A stretch of 43,109 nt of DNA from an uncultured Xylophilus sp. (GCA_913776965.1 CAJYQL010000006.1:1-43109), one strand, 5' to 3'. Shown: positions 7,240 to 15,880, counted from the stretch's first letter. A program made the numbers and translations. Notes: generated by a model from the sequence alone, not told the origin.

Positions 7240-8615
7240 CACGCGGCTGCCTCCCAAGTGGTTCCGGCGCTCGTGTCTTTCAGCACGATACCCTGCCCGA
7301 GCAATTCCTGCCGGATCCGATCGGCTTCAGCGAAGTCGCGGGCCTGCTTGGCCGCGGCGCGCTGCGCTATCAGCGCCTGGATCGCCGCCGCGTCCAGCGC
7401 GGTGCCGCCCTGCAGGAACGCACGCGGGTCACCCTGCAGCAGGCCGAGCGTGCCGGCCAGCGCCTTCAGGAGCGCGGCCGACCCGGCCGCACCGGTGCGG
7501 TTCACCTCGCCGGCGAGGTCGAACAGCACCGCGATCGCCTCGGGCGTGTTGAAGTCCTCGTCCATCGCCGCCCGGAACCGTGCGGCCTGGGGCTGCGTCC
7601 AGTCGATCGCGGTATCGCCGGCCGGGGCTACGCGGTCGAGCGCGGTGTAGAGCCGCTTCAGCCCGCCGCGGGCGTCGCGCAGGTGGGCATCGCTGTAGTT
7701 GAGCGGGCTGCGGTAGTGGGTCCGCACGATGAAGAAACGCAGCGTCTCGGCGTCGAACTGCTGCAGCACCTCGCGGATGGTGAAGAAGTTGCCGAGCGAC
7801 TTCGACATCTTCTCGTCGTCCACGTTGACGAAGCCGTTGTGCATCCAGGTCTTCGCCAGCGGCACGCCGTGGGCGCCCTCGCTCTGCGCGATCTCGTTCT
7901 CGTGGTGCGGGAACGCCAGGTCGGCACCGCCGCCGTGGATGTCGAAGGTCTCGCCGAGCAGCGCGCAGGCCATCGCCGAGCATTCGATATGCCAGCCCGG
8001 CCGGCCGGGACCGTAGTCGCTCGCCCACTGGACGTCCGCCGGCTCGGTCGGCTTGGCGGCCTTCCACAGGACGAAATCGAGCGGATCCTCCTTGCCCTCG
8101 GCGACCGCCACGCGCTCGCCCGCCTGCAGCTCGTCGAGCGACTTGCCCGAGAGCTTGCCGTAGCCGGGAAAACGGCGCACCGCATAGTTCACGTCACCGC
8201 CGGCGCGGTAGGCGAGCCCGCGGGATTCCAGCGTGCGGACCAGGTCCAGCATCTGCGGCACGTAGTCGGTGGCACGCGGATCGTGGGTGGGCCGTGCGAT
8301 GCCGAGCGCGTCGAAGTCCTCGTACATCGCCGCGACCATGCGGTCGGTAAGCTGGCGCACCGTCTCGCCGTTCTCCACGGCGCGCCGGATGATCTTGTCG
8401 TCGATGTCGGTGATGTTGCGCACGAAGGTCACGCGCCAGCCCTGCACCTGCAGCCAGCGCTGCACCAGGTCGAACGCCACGTTGGCACGCGCGTGGCCGA
8501 TGTGGCAGTAGTCGTAGACGGTGATGCCGCACACATACATGCGGACATGGCCGGGCTCGATCGGCGAAAACTCCTCCAGGGCACGCGACAGCGTGTTGTA
8601 GATGCGCAGGGTCAT
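7239..8615 (-). CDS. cysS: Cysteinyl-tRNA synthetase
   Basis: This class I aminoacyl-tRNA synthetase charges tRNA-Cys. The 458-residue protein shows HIGH at 38-41 and KMSKS at 269-273. The zinc ligands are C29, C212, H237 and E241, aligning with those of the E. coli enzyme. The length is normal. The ATG at 8615 begins the typical [11 protein letters not shown] segment. It is first in the minus-strand block, and its stop is shared with the start of the glycosylase gene (TGATG). The opposite-strand neighbour begins 220 bp away, so the promoter lies in that divergent gap. Confidence 0.98.
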   Translation of the reverse strand: MTLRIYNTLSRALEEFSPIEPGHVRMYVCGITVYDYCHIGHARANVAFDLVQRWLQVQGWRVTFVRNITDIDDKIIRRAVENGETVRQLTDRMVAAMYEDFDALGIARPTHDPRATDYVPQMLDLVRTLESRGLAYRAGGDVNYAVRRFPGYGKLSGKSLDELQAGERVAVAEGKEDPLDFVLWKAAKPTEPADVQWASDYGPGRPGWHIECSAMACALLGETFDIHGGGADLAFPHHENEIAQSEGAHGVPLAKTWMHNGFVNVDDEKMSKSLGNFFTIREVLQQFDAETLRFFIVRTHYRSPLNYSDAHLRDARGGLKRLYTALDRVAPAGDTAIDWTQPQAARFRAAMDEDFNTPEAIAVLFDLAGEVNRTGAAGSAALLKALAGTLGLLQGDPRAFLQGGTALDAAAIQALIAQRAAAKQARDFAEADRIRQELLGQGIVLKDTSAGTTWEAAA

Positions 8616-8835
8616 GGAATCTCGGGGAACGGCCGTGCCGTCCTGGTCGCAGGACGGAGGCCACTCCGGTACAACGGGAACGGACAGGAGAACGGTGGGG
8701 AATGCGGGGGACGTACCGGCTGCGCGACGCCTGCGTGGGCGGGGCCTACGGCTACAATCCGCCGCAGTATAAAGCCCCCTCAGGCCGCCGCGCCGGGCTT
8801 CTCGTCCCCTCCGTTGTCCCTTTCCCCGAGGCCGT
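8616..8835. promoter_or_regulatory. Divergent intergenic region with a candidate -10 and leader hairpin
   Basis: The gap separates cysS (minus) from the TPR gene (plus), so it must hold both promoters. On the plus strand TACAAT at 8753-8758 could be a -10 box, but no good -35 box is present. A start near 8765 would give a leader beginning with AAGCCC (8772-8777), which pairs with GGGCTT (8795-8800). A pyrimidine-rich stretch (8801-8825) and the ATG at 8836 follow. The promoter call is weak; the hairpin and tract are directly visible. Confidence 0.3.
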
Positions 8836-9948
8836 ATGAAACCTGGCGCAGCCGCCCCCCGTCCGCTTTTCCGAACCCTGGCTGCGGCTGCGATCGCCGG
8901 GATTTTTCTCGCGGGCCCGGCCCATGCGGACGACTACTCCGACGTCACCCAGCTGGTGCGCGCCGGCAAGCTCGCCGATGCCCAGGCCCGTGCCGACAAA
9001 TACTTGGCCGGCAACCCGCGCGATCCGCAGATGCGTTTCCTGAAGGGCGTGATCCAGACCGAGTCCGGAAAGCAGGGCGACGCGATCGCCACCTTCACCG
9101 CCCTCACCCAGGAATTCCCCGAGCTGCCCGAGCCGTACAACAACCTGGCGGTGCTCTACGCCAACCAGAAGCAGTACGACAAGGCGCGCACCGCCCTGGA
9201 AATGGCGATCCGCACCAACCCCAGCTACGCCACCGCCCACGAGAACATGGGCGACGTGTACGCCAAGCTGGCGAGCCAGGCGTATGCCAAGGCGCTGCAG
9301 CTCGACGCCGGCAACACCGCGGTGCCGCCGAAGCTCGCACTGATCCGCGAACTGTTCTCGCCGGCACCGGCCCGCGCGACCCGCACCAGCGCCGCAGCGC
9401 CGGCCCCGACCACGAAGGCGCCCGCCGCAGCACCCACGCCGATGCCGGCACCTCCGCCGCCTGCCCCGCCGGCTCCGGCGCCTGCCCCGACGCCGGCTCC
9501 CACCCCTGCCCCTGCCCCTGCCCCGGCACCTGCGGCACCCGCACCCGCCCCGACCCCGGCGCCCACACCGGCTCCGGCGCCCGCGCCCGCTGCCGAAGCC
9601 CCGTCGCGTGCGCAGGCGGAAGAGGTGGAAGCCGCCGTGCGCGCCTGGGCCGCGGCCTGGGCCGAACGCGACATGAAGGACTATCTCGCCGCCTACGGCC
9701 GCGACTTCAGCCCGCCGGGCAAGCAGACCCGCGCAGCCTGGGAAGCAGAGCGCCGCGCCCGGATTCTCGGCAAATCGAAGATCAAGGTCGGCATCAGCGA
9801 CCTGAACGTGAAGGTCGACGGCAGCAAGGCCACCGCCCGCTTCCGTCAGGACTACAGCGCCGACGCGCTCAACGTGACGAGCCGCAAAACGCTGGAAATG
9901 GTGAAGTCCGGGGGAACCTGGGTGATCGTGCGCGAATCCACTGGCTGA
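8836..9948 (+). CDS. Exported TPR protein with Ala/Pro linker and NTF2-like C-terminal domain
   Basis: This 370-residue protein has a signal peptide (about 1-31, ending AHA). A helical repeat region with TPR character follows (about 35-170; for example [21 protein letters not shown] and [20 protein letters not shown]). The linker at about 176-256 is almost only Ala, Pro and Thr and probably spans periplasm or cell wall. The C-terminal domain (about 258-370) has the pattern of the SnoaL/NTF2-like domain that is also found at the end of some L,D-transpeptidases (Cds6 type): [21 protein letters not shown] early and [10 protein letters not shown] at the end. The next gene is such an L,D-transpeptidase, so a shared role in peptidoglycan remodelling is likely. 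No enzyme motif is visible in this protein itself. Confidence 0.85.
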   Translation: MKPGAAAPRPLFRTLAAAAIAGIFLAGPAHADDYSDVTQLVRAGKLADAQARADKYLAGNPRDPQMRFLKGVIQTESGKQGDAIATFTALTQEFPELPEPYNNLAVLYANQKQYDKARTALEMAIRTNPSYATAHENMGDVYAKLASQAYAKALQLDAGNTAVPPKLALIRELFSPAPARATRTSAAAPAPTTKAPAAAPTPMPAPPPPAPPAPAPAPTPAPTPAPAPAPAPAAPAPAPTPAPTPAPAPAPAAEAPSRAQAEEVEAAVRAWAAAWAERDMKDYLAAYGRDFSPPGKQTRAAWEAERRARILGKSKIKVGISDLNVKVDGSKATARFRQDYSADALNVTSRKTLEMVKSGGTWVIVRESTG

Positions 9949-9968
9949 CCGTCCCGTCCGTTTCCGGC

Positions 9969-10003
9969 TGCCGCCCGCCGACCCGGGCGGCATTTTCTTT
10001 TTC
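9969..10003 (+). terminator. Intrinsic terminator or leader hairpin before the L,D-transpeptidase
   Basis: TGCCGCCCG (9969-9977) and CGGGCGGCA (9984-9992) form a 9-bp stem with a six-base loop, followed by TTTTCTTTTT. It follows the TPR gene by 20 nt and ends only 15 nt before the ATG of the next gene. No promoter fits between, so it may also act as an attenuator in a read-through transcript. Confidence 0.8.
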
Positions 10004-10018
10004 GTGACCGTTTCTTCT

Positions 10019-11353
10019 ATGCTGTTTCGCGCCGCCACGCCGTGGCTGCCACGCCTGCCCGCCGGCCTGCTCGCACTGCTGCTCGCGGCCACGGCCCTGC
10101 CGTCCGCCGCCCGCGACGACGGGGCGCGCACCGCACGCAAGAAGGCAGCGGTCGCAGCGACGGCGGCGGCTGCCGCCGGTACGGCGATCGCCGCCCCGTC
10201 GTCCAGACGGACCCGCGCAGATACCGCCGGCGATGCCCAGAAGGACGGCGAAGCCGAAGCCCGGCTGATCGCCGTCTACCGGCTCATCGGCCAGGGCGAC
10301 GGTGCAGGCGCGCTCGCCGAAGCGGAGAAACTGGCCCGCGACTATCCGACCTTCCAGCTCGGCCAGCTGGTCTACGGCGACCTGCTCGCGCTGCGGGTGC
10401 GGCCGGTCCGCATGCTCGGCGATATTCCCGACGATTCCAGCCGCGATGCGCCGGCCCTGGCCGCCCTGCGGCACGAGTCCGCGATGCGGCTCAAGGCGCT
10501 GCGCGAGCGGCCGCCGTCCGGCACGGTGCCCTCGCAGTTCGTGCAGATCGCCGGCAGCAGCCGCCATGCGATCGCGGTCGATGCATCGCGTTCCCGGCTC
10601 TATTTGTTCGAGAACGGCCCCCAGGGTCTGACGCTGCTCGCGGACTACTACATCTCGGTCGGCAAATCCGGCATCGAGAAGTCGCTGGAGGGCGACATGC
10701 GCACGCCGCTCGGCGTGTACTACATCACCGGCAACCTCAACCCGCGGTCGCTGAAGGCGTTCTACGGTGCCGGCGCACTGCCGATCAACTACCCCAACCC
10801 CTACGACCTGCGGCGGGGCAAGACCGGCAGCGGCATCTGGCTGCACGGCACACCGAACGAGCAGTTTTCCCGCGCACCGCTGTCGACCGACGGCTGCGTG
10901 GTGATCGCCAACCCGGACCTGCGCCGCATCCTGCGCACGGTGGAGCCCCGCGCCACGCCGGTCGTGATCGCCGAGCGGCTCAACTGGGTCGCGCCGCCTG
11001 CGGCGAAGTCGGCGGCGCAGGGATTCGAGTCGGCCTTCGCTGCCTGGCGCACCGCGAAATCCGGCGGCGACCTGGTCCGCACGATCGGCTACTACACCAG
11101 CGACTTCAACAGCTACGGCAAGACACTGACCGACTGGACAGCGGTGGTACAACAGGACATGGCCCGCGCCAAGGGGCAGCCGCTGCAGACCAAAGACCTC
11201 ACCTTCCTGCGCTGGCAGGACGGCAGCTCCGAGACGATGGTCGTCACCTTCGGCGAAGTGCCCGAAGGCGCGAAGACCGGCCCGGTCCGCCGCCAGTACT
11301 GGCTGCAGCAGGGCGGGCAGTGGAAGATTTTCTTTGAAGGAACCATCGGCTGA
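10019..11353 (+). CDS. L,D-transpeptidase (YkuD family) with Cds6-like C-terminal domain
   Basis: This is an exported enzyme that forms 3-3 crosslinks in peptidoglycan or anchors proteins to it. The YkuD domain lies at about residues 182-320, with the conserved HGT at 276-278 and the catalytic cysteine C293 in STDGC. The N-terminus has a hydrophobic signal (GLLALLLAATALPSAA), and an Ala-rich stretch plus a helical region precedes the catalytic domain. The C-terminal 110 residues form an NTF2-like domain (AFAAWRTAKSGGDLVRTIGYY early, GQWKIFFEG at the end), resembling the end of the preceding TPR protein. The ATG at 10019 was chosen; a GTG at 10004 is possible but abuts the terminator T run. 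No Shine-Dalgarno sequence is visible. The stop overlaps the next start (TGATG). Confidence 0.9.
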   Translation: MLFRAATPWLPRLPAGLLALLLAATALPSAARDDGARTARKKAAVAATAAAAAGTAIAAPSSRRTRADTAGDAQKDGEAEARLIAVYRLIGQGDGAGALAEAEKLARDYPTFQLGQLVYGDLLALRVRPVRMLGDIPDDSSRDAPALAALRHESAMRLKALRERPPSGTVPSQFVQIAGSSRHAIAVDASRSRLYLFENGPQGLTLLADYYISVGKSGIEKSLEGDMRTPLGVYYITGNLNPRSLKAFYGAGALPINYPNPYDLRRGKTGSGIWLHGTPNEQFSRAPLSTDGCVVIANPDLRRILRTVEPRATPVVIAERLNWVAPPAAKSAAQGFESAFAAWRTAKSGGDLVRTIGYYTSDFNSYGKTLTDWTAVVQQDMARAKGQPLQTKDLTFLRWQDGSSETMVVTFGEVPEGAKTGPVRRQYWLQQGGQWKIFFEGTIG

Positions 11354-11943
11354 TGAACACACCGTTTTTCCCGTCCTCGCGCCGTGTGGCCGGTCTGCTG
11401 CTGCTCGCGGGCGCCTTGGCCGGCGCCGGCGCATCGGCCCAGACCGCATCCCCGCGCGTCAAGCTCGCCACCTCCGAGGGCGACATCGTGCTCGAGCTGA
11501 ACGCGTCCAAGGCACCGAAGACGGTCGACAACTTCCTGCAGTACGTACGCGACAAGCACTACGACGGCACCGTGTTCCACCGCGTGATCGACGGCTTCAT
11601 GATCCAGGGCGGCGGCTTCGGACCGACCCTGCGCGAGAAGCCCGCCCGCGCGCCGATCGCCTTCGAAACCACCGGCTTGAAGAACGACCGCGGCACCATC
11701 GCGATGGCCCGCACCAGCAACCCGAATTCCGCGACGGCGCAGTTCTTCATCAACGTGAAGGACAACGCGATGCTCAATCCGCCGAATCCGGACGGCTACG
11801 GCTACGTGGTGTTCGGCAAGGTGGTGTCGGGCATGGACGTGGTCGACAAGATCCGTACGGTCGCGACCGACAGCCGCGGGCCGCACCAGAACGTGCCGGT
11901 GCAGCCGGTGACCATCAACGCCGCGACCGTCGTGGCGCCCTGA
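11353..11943 (+). CDS. ppiA: Periplasmic peptidyl-prolyl cis-trans isomerase (cyclophilin)
   Basis: Cyclophilins speed the cis-trans isomerisation of X-Pro bonds during folding. The 196-residue protein has a signal peptide ([21 protein letters not shown], about 10-30), so it acts in the periplasm. The core shows [27 protein letters not shown] and [18 protein letters not shown], the bacterial cyclophilin pattern. Its start is joined to the L,D-transpeptidase stop as TGATG, so translation is probably coupled and the two may work together on envelope proteins. The next gene is a cytosolic paralogue, which points to a tandem duplication. The symbol is given by analogy with E. coli. Confidence 0.93.
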   Translation: MNTPFFPSSRRVAGLLLLAGALAGAGASAQTASPRVKLATSEGDIVLELNASKAPKTVDNFLQYVRDKHYDGTVFHRVIDGFMIQGGGFGPTLREKPARAPIAFETTGLKNDRGTIAMARTSNPNSATAQFFINVKDNAMLNPPNPDGYGYVVFGKVVSGMDVVDKIRTVATDSRGPHQNVPVQPVTINAATVVAP

Positions 11944-11957
11944 GGGCTGCGGCCCTC
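11942..11957 (+). other. Hairpin with UGCG tetraloop before ppiB
   Basis: GAGGGC (11942-11947) and GCCCTC (11952-11957) form a perfect 6-bp stem closed by TGCG, a UNCG-class tetraloop. The hairpin overlaps the ppiA stop codon. A pyrimidine-rich stretch (11958-11985) follows, then a GAAGGA Shine-Dalgarno sequence and the ppiB start. The T run is too broken for a standard terminator. Confidence 0.5.
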
Positions 11958-11998
11958 GTCTCCTACCTCTTTTCCTCCTGTTTCTCCGAAGGATCTCC

Positions 11999-12505
11999 AT
12001 GAGCCAACCCAAAGTCGAACTGCACATCCAGAACCACGGCGTGATCACGCTCGAACTCGACGCCGACAAGGCGCCGAAGTCGGTCGCCAATTTCCTGGCC
12101 TATGTCCAGAAGGGCCACTTCGACAACACGATCTTCCACCGCGTAATCCCCGGCTTCATGATCCAGGGCGGCGGCTTCACGCCCGGCATGGACCAGAAGC
12201 CGACCGATGCGCCCATCGAGAACGAAGCCAACAACGGCCTGAAGAACGAGAAGTACACCGTGGCGATGGCACGCACCAATGCGCCGCACTCGGCGACCGC
12301 CCAGTTCTTCATCAACGTGAAGAACAACACCTTCCTCAACCACACCGCGCCTTCGGCCCAGGGCTGGGGCTACGCCGTGTTCGGCAAGGTGGTCGACGGC
12401 ACCGACATCGTCGACAAGATCGAAGGCGTGAAGACCGGCCGCAAGGGTTTCCACGACGACGTACCGCAGGAAGACGTGGTGATCGAGAAGGCCGTGGTGG
12501 TCTGA
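11999..12505 (+). CDS. ppiB: Cytosolic peptidyl-prolyl cis-trans isomerase B
   Basis: This 168-residue cyclophilin has no signal peptide and would act in the cytoplasm. It has [35 protein letters not shown] and [18 protein letters not shown], and ends [19 protein letters not shown] as in E. coli PpiB-type proteins. The start follows a GAAGGA Shine-Dalgarno sequence. It is the paralogue of the exported cyclophilin just upstream, 55 nt away. The downstream neighbour lpxH begins 25 nt after the stop. This cyclophilin plus lpxH order is frequent in the group. Confidence 0.96.
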   Translation: MSQPKVELHIQNHGVITLELDADKAPKSVANFLAYVQKGHFDNTIFHRVIPGFMIQGGGFTPGMDQKPTDAPIENEANNGLKNEKYTVAMARTNAPHSATAQFFINVKNNTFLNHTAPSAQGWGYAVFGKVVDGTDIVDKIEGVKTGRKGFHDDVPQEDVVIEKAVVV

Positions 12506-12530
12506 CGCGTCGCGACGCGCCGCGTTTCCC

Positions 12531-13298
12531 ATGCAGTCGACCGTGCCGCCGGTGGCCGAGCTTGTCGCTCCGCCCGCCTGGCGCACGGTCGATGTCGTTT
12601 CCGACATCCATCTGCAGGCCGGCGACCGCCGCACCGCGGACGCCTTCCTGCGCTACCTGCAGGACACCCCGGCCGATGCGCTGTTCCTGCTCGGCGACGT
12701 ATTCGAGGTCTGGATCGGCGACGACGCGGCCACCCCCGGCAGCTTCGAAGCGGACTGCGCCGCGGCGCTGTGCACCGCCTCGGCCCGAGTCGCCCTCTTC
12801 TTCCAGCCGGGCAACCGCGACTTTTTGCTCGGCGCGGATTTTCTGGCGCGCAGCGGCATGGCACCGCTCGCCGATCCGACGGTCCTGGCCCTGCACGGCC
12901 GGCGGTGGCTGCTGACGCACGGCGATGCGCTCTGTCTGGGCGACATCGACTACCAGCGTTTCCGCGCCGATGTCCGCAGTCCGGCCTGGCAGCAGGCGTT
13001 CCTCGCCCGCCCCCTGGCGGAACGCCGCGCCATCGCGCGCGGCTTGCGCAGCGAGAGCGAGGCCCGCAAGGCGTCGGGCGCCGACTACGCCGATGCCGAT
13101 CCGCTGGCGGCCGACGCATGGCTGGCCGCTGCCGGCGCCGATACGCTGATCCACGGCCATACCCACCAGCCGGCCGACCACCGCATGGCCGGCGGCCAGA
13201 CCCGGCACGTCCTGCCGGACTGGGACCTGTCGGCCGACCCGCCTCGCGCCGGCCTGCTGCGCATCGAGCACGGCGTGGTGCGCCGTCTGGCGCCGTGA
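12531..13298 (+). CDS. lpxH: UDP-2,3-diacylglucosamine diphosphatase
   Basis: LpxH hydrolyses UDP-2,3-diacylglucosamine to lipid X and UMP in lipid A synthesis, at the inner face of the inner membrane. The calcineurin-like metal-binding set is present: DIHL (about 25-28), GDVFEVWIGDD (about 55-65), GNRD (the LpxH form of GNHD), THGD and HGHTH (about 204-208). The length of 255 residues is normal. The N-terminal 15 residues before WRTVDVVSDIHL are a little longer than in many homologues, so a later start cannot be excluded. The mtfA gene follows closely; a GTG overlapping the stop and an ATG nine bases beyond it are both in frame. Confidence 0.95.
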   Translation: MQSTVPPVAELVAPPAWRTVDVVSDIHLQAGDRRTADAFLRYLQDTPADALFLLGDVFEVWIGDDAATPGSFEADCAAALCTASARVALFFQPGNRDFLLGADFLARSGMAPLADPTVLALHGRRWLLTHGDALCLGDIDYQRFRADVRSPAWQQAFLARPLAERRAIARGLRSESEARKASGADYADADPLAADAWLAAAGADTLIHGHTHQPADHRMAGGQTRHVLPDWDLSADPPRAGLLRIEHGVVRRLAP

Positions 13299-13306
13299 GC
13301 CCCGCC

Positions 13307-14146
13307 ATGGGCCTGTGGCAGCGGCTGCGCGCGCGGTGGCAGGCGCCCGCCGTGTTGCGGGCGGCACCCGCCATCCCCGACGCCCTGTGGCACGAGACGC
13401 TGGCCCGCTGGCCGTTCCTGGCCGCGGCCACCCCGGACAGCGCACGGCTGCGCGCCCTCGCCGACGCTTTTCTCGCGCAGAAGGAATTCCATGGCGCGCA
13501 CGGACTGGAGGTGACCGACGCGATGGCGGTGGCGATCGCCGCGCAGGCCTGCCTGCCGCTGCTGCACCTCGGCCCGCCGGCCGAAGCGCTGGGCTGGTAC
13601 GACGACTTCGTCGGCATCGTCGTGCATCCGGGCGAGGCTGTGGCGCGGCGCGAGTTCACCGACGAGAGCGGCGTGGTCCACCACTACGACGAGGTGCTCG
13701 CCGGCGAGGCGATGGAGCGCGGCCCGGTGATGCTCAGCTGGCCCGACGTCGAGGCCGCGGGCGGGCCGGAGGCGGAAGGCTACAGCGTGGTGATCCACGA
13801 ATTCGTCCACAAGATGGACATGCGCAACGGCCCGGCCGACGGCTGTCCGCCGCTGCCGCCCGGCTTCCTCGGCACGAGCGGTCCACGGGCGGCACGCGCT
13901 GCCTGGCTCGCCGTGCTGGAGCCAGCCCACGAAGCATTCCGCGAACAGGTCATCATCGCCGAGCGTTTCGGTGGCGCCGAGCCGTGGCTCGACCCGTACG
14001 GCGCCGAATCGCTGTCGGAGTTCCTGCCGGTGGCCTGCGAGGCCTACTTCGTGCGCCCCGCGCGGTTCGCACAAGAATTCCCGACGCTGCCGCCGCTGTT
14101 CGACGCCTTCTTCCGACCGGCGCGTCATCCGCTATCGAATAGATAG
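13307..14146 (+). CDS. mtfA: Zinc-dependent peptidase, MtfA family
   Basis: MtfA is a cytosolic zinc metallopeptidase. In E. coli it binds the repressor Mlc and so affects glucose PTS genes; here only the peptidase fold can be claimed. The 279-residue protein has HEFVH at 164-168 (HExxH zinc site) and a downstream glutamate in SLSEFLPVACEAYF as the likely third ligand. WYDDFVGIVVHPGE (about 97-110) is also typical of the family. The ATG at 13307 was preferred over a GTG at 13295 that overlaps the lpxH stop. The last codons and the TAG stop lie inside copy B of the dispersed repeat, so the C-terminal LSNR is repeat-derived. It is convergent with tetR. Confidence 0.9.
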   Translation: MGLWQRLRARWQAPAVLRAAPAIPDALWHETLARWPFLAAATPDSARLRALADAFLAQKEFHGAHGLEVTDAMAVAIAAQACLPLLHLGPPAEALGWYDDFVGIVVHPGEAVARREFTDESGVVHHYDEVLAGEAMERGPVMLSWPDVEAAGGPEAEGYSVVIHEFVHKMDMRNGPADGCPPLPPGFLGTSGPRAARAAWLAVLEPAHEAFREQVIIAERFGGAEPWLDPYGAESLSEFLPVACEAYFVRPARFAQEFPTLPPLFDAFFRPARHPLSNR

Positions 14147-14184
14147 CAAGCTGCGCAAATCCCACCTGCGCAAACGGCACTTTT
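14131..14184 (+). repeat. Dispersed ~55-bp repeat, copy B (between mtfA and tetR)
   Basis: The copy starts with GCTATC-GAATA-GATAGC, a perfect 6-bp hairpin. It continues with CTGCGCAAA and a second CCTGCGCAAACGG box, and ends in TTTT. The mtfA stop TAG (14144-14146) lies inside the first hairpin. The tetR stop TAA (14183-14185 on the opposite strand) is formed at the far tip. The repeat therefore fills the whole convergent gap and may serve as a terminator. Confidence 0.75.
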
Positions 14185-14836
14185 ACGCCTCGATGGCCAA
14201 CAATCCGCATACCAGGCGGACCAGCTCGTCCTCGAACGCCGGCGTGCCGAGCAGCGGCGAATCTTCCAGCGACGCACTGCGGATCACGCCCATGACCGCG
14301 CGCGTCGCGACGAACATCATCACCGGTGTCGGCGGGCGCACGCCCGGCGCATCACCGGCCGCGATCAGCTGCGCCAGCGCCGTCGCGTTCCGGTCCGCAC
14401 CTTCGCGCAGCGCCTGCGTGATGTTGTCATGGTGGTCGATCCGCCAGGCCATGCGGATGAAGGCGCGCCGCGGCCGCGAGGTGCCGCCGAAGGCCTGCAC
14501 CAAGAGCGCGACCAGTTCGCGCACCGCCTCGCGGACCGGCCAGCGCTCGGCCACCGCGCGGTCGAGCATCGCCTGCAGGTCCTGCTGGGTCCGGTCGCGC
14601 TGGCGGCCGATCATCGCGAGCAGGATGGCCTCCTTCGAAGGGAAGTACTGGTACAGCGTGCCGATGGAAAAGCCGGCCTTTTCGGCGATGCGGTTGGTGG
14701 TCAGGGCGCCCTCGCCGTCGGATTCCACAATCTGAGCAGTGGCGGCGAAGATGGTCTCGATCGTGCGCTGCGCCCGGGCCTGCACCGGCTGTTTGCGCAT
14801 GCGGGGCGCGGGCTGCGCATCGTGGGGCGTCTTCAT
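14183..14836 (-). CDS. TetR family transcriptional regulator
   Basis: This 217-residue repressor-type protein has its helix-turn-helix at about residues 40-75 (ALTTNRIAEKAGFSIGTLYQYF followed by SKEAILLAMIGRQ). A typical TetR ligand-binding helical domain follows. The start is the ATG at 14836 because GGAGG lies seven bases upstream; the longer frame from 14887 lacks support. It is divergent from the PF10118 hydrolase gene, so it probably controls that gene and itself. A palindrome-like site (CTGAATA-A-TGCTCAG at 14890-14904) lies in the shared gap. The ligand is unknown. The last codon abuts repeat copy B. Confidence 0.9.
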   Translation of the reverse strand: MKTPHDAQPAPRMRKQPVQARAQRTIETIFAATAQIVESDGEGALTTNRIAEKAGFSIGTLYQYFPSKEAILLAMIGRQRDRTQQDLQAMLDRAVAERWPVREAVRELVALLVQAFGGTSRPRRAFIRMAWRIDHHDNITQALREGADRNATALAQLIAAGDAPGVRPPTPVMMFVATRAVMGVIRSASLEDSPLLGTPAFEDELVRLVCGLLAIEA

Positions 14837-14854
14837 CGCAGGGCCTCCGAAAAA

Positions 14855-14904
14855 CTGAGCACAAGGCGAGTAGCCGCCCTGCGCCAAAACTGAATAATGC
14901 TCAG
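14855..14904. promoter_or_regulatory. Candidate TetR operator in the divergent promoter region
   Basis: CTGAATA-A-TGCTCAG at 14890-14904 is a 15-bp palindrome matching at five of seven positions per arm. A second half site, CTGAGCA at 14855-14861, is the exact reverse complement of the right arm. Both sites are preceded by AAAA. The position between divergent tetR and hydrolase genes suits an autoregulating repressor. No firm -10/-35 pair was identified. Confidence 0.45.
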
Positions 14905-14959
14905 AAACGGGCGCCGGCTCAAGCCCACGCCCTCGTCAGCCTCAGCCAGGAGACCCGCC

Positions 14960-15835
14960 ATGCACGACCTGACCCCCGCCCCCGAACGCCTGCTGATCCG
15001 CAAGCTGGAGATCGACCTGAAGCGCGGCTTCGGCCGCCACTGGCACGGCGGCGACGTGTTCCGCACCCAGTTCTTCAATGCGCTGTCGATGAGCTTCCCG
15101 GTCGGCGAGCAGTTCTTCATCGACGCCGTCCGCGAGGCCGCCAAGCTGCTGCCCGACACGGCGGAAGGCGCTGCGCTGCGAGAGACCGTGAGCGGCTTCG
15201 TCGGCCAGGAGGCGACACACCGCCACATCCACGGCCTCTACAACGCGCACCTCGAGAAGCAGGGCCTGGACAACCAGTGGCAGCACTGGGCCGAGGCCCG
15301 CCTGGCACGGATGCGGGCGCGCTGGCCCGACATGGACAAGCGCCACGCGCTGGCCGCGACCTGCGCCTTCGAGCACCTCACCGCCCTGCTCGCCGACGGC
15401 ACGCTGCGCCATGACCGCTGGCTCGAAGGCGCCGAGCCCGACATGCAGGTGCTCTGGCGCTGGCATGCGGCGGAAGAGACCGAGCACCGCGCGGTCGCGT
15501 TCGCCGTCTACCGCGCGCTCGGCGGCGACGACCGCTGGCGCCGCCGGTGGTACGTGTACGTCTGCCTCACCTTTCTGCGCGATGCGACGCGGCAGACGCT
15601 GCTCAACCTGCGCCGCGACGGCACCCTGTGGCGGCTCGCGACCTGGCGCGAGGCGGCGAGCCTGTTCTTCGGCCGCGACGGCCTGCTGTGGCGCACCTGG
15701 CGGCCTGCGCTCGCCTACTTCCGGCGCGACTTCCACCCCGACCGCGAGACCGCGCAGCCGACGGCCCAGGCGCTGGCACGCGACTGGCTCGCGGCCCATG
15801 CGATGCGCTTCCGGGTGGTCGGCGGGCCGCGCTGA
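14960..15835 (+). CDS. Predicted metal-dependent hydrolase (PF10118/COG3687)
   Basis: This 291-residue protein belongs to the predicted metal-dependent hydrolase family with a ferritin-like helical fold. Conserved metal-ligand candidates are seen in FVGQEATHRHIH (about 77-88), FEHLTALLAD (about 138-147) and WHAAEETEHRAVAF (about 168-181). The ATG at 14960 follows AGGAGA by six bases. The substrate is not known for the family. It is divergent from a TetR regulator with an operator-like palindrome between them, so its expression is probably induced by a small molecule, perhaps a lipid-like one given the frequent pairing of such genes with fatty-acid TetR regulators. That last point is inference only. 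Confidence 0.85.
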   Translation: MHDLTPAPERLLIRKLEIDLKRGFGRHWHGGDVFRTQFFNALSMSFPVGEQFFIDAVREAAKLLPDTAEGAALRETVSGFVGQEATHRHIHGLYNAHLEKQGLDNQWQHWAEARLARMRARWPDMDKRHALAATCAFEHLTALLADGTLRHDRWLEGAEPDMQVLWRWHAAEETEHRAVAFAVYRALGGDDRWRRRWYVYVCLTFLRDATRQTLLNLRRDGTLWRLATWREAASLFFGRDGLLWRTWRPALAYFRRDFHPDRETAQPTAQALARDWLAAHAMRFRVVGGPR

Positions 15836-15880
15836 TCTGCTGCGGCGTCGGCCGCCGTGCGGACCGCCGGGCGCGTCCGT

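Noticed and set aside
9430-9600. Possible CRISPR or DNA tandem repeat
   Set aside because: The repetition comes from an Ala/Pro linker codon pattern, without regular repeat-spacer structure.
9869-11449. Minus-strand open frame of 526 codons opposite the L,D-transpeptidase
   Set aside because: The plus strand has the catalytic STDGC and a signal peptide. The antisense frame is a GC-driven shadow.
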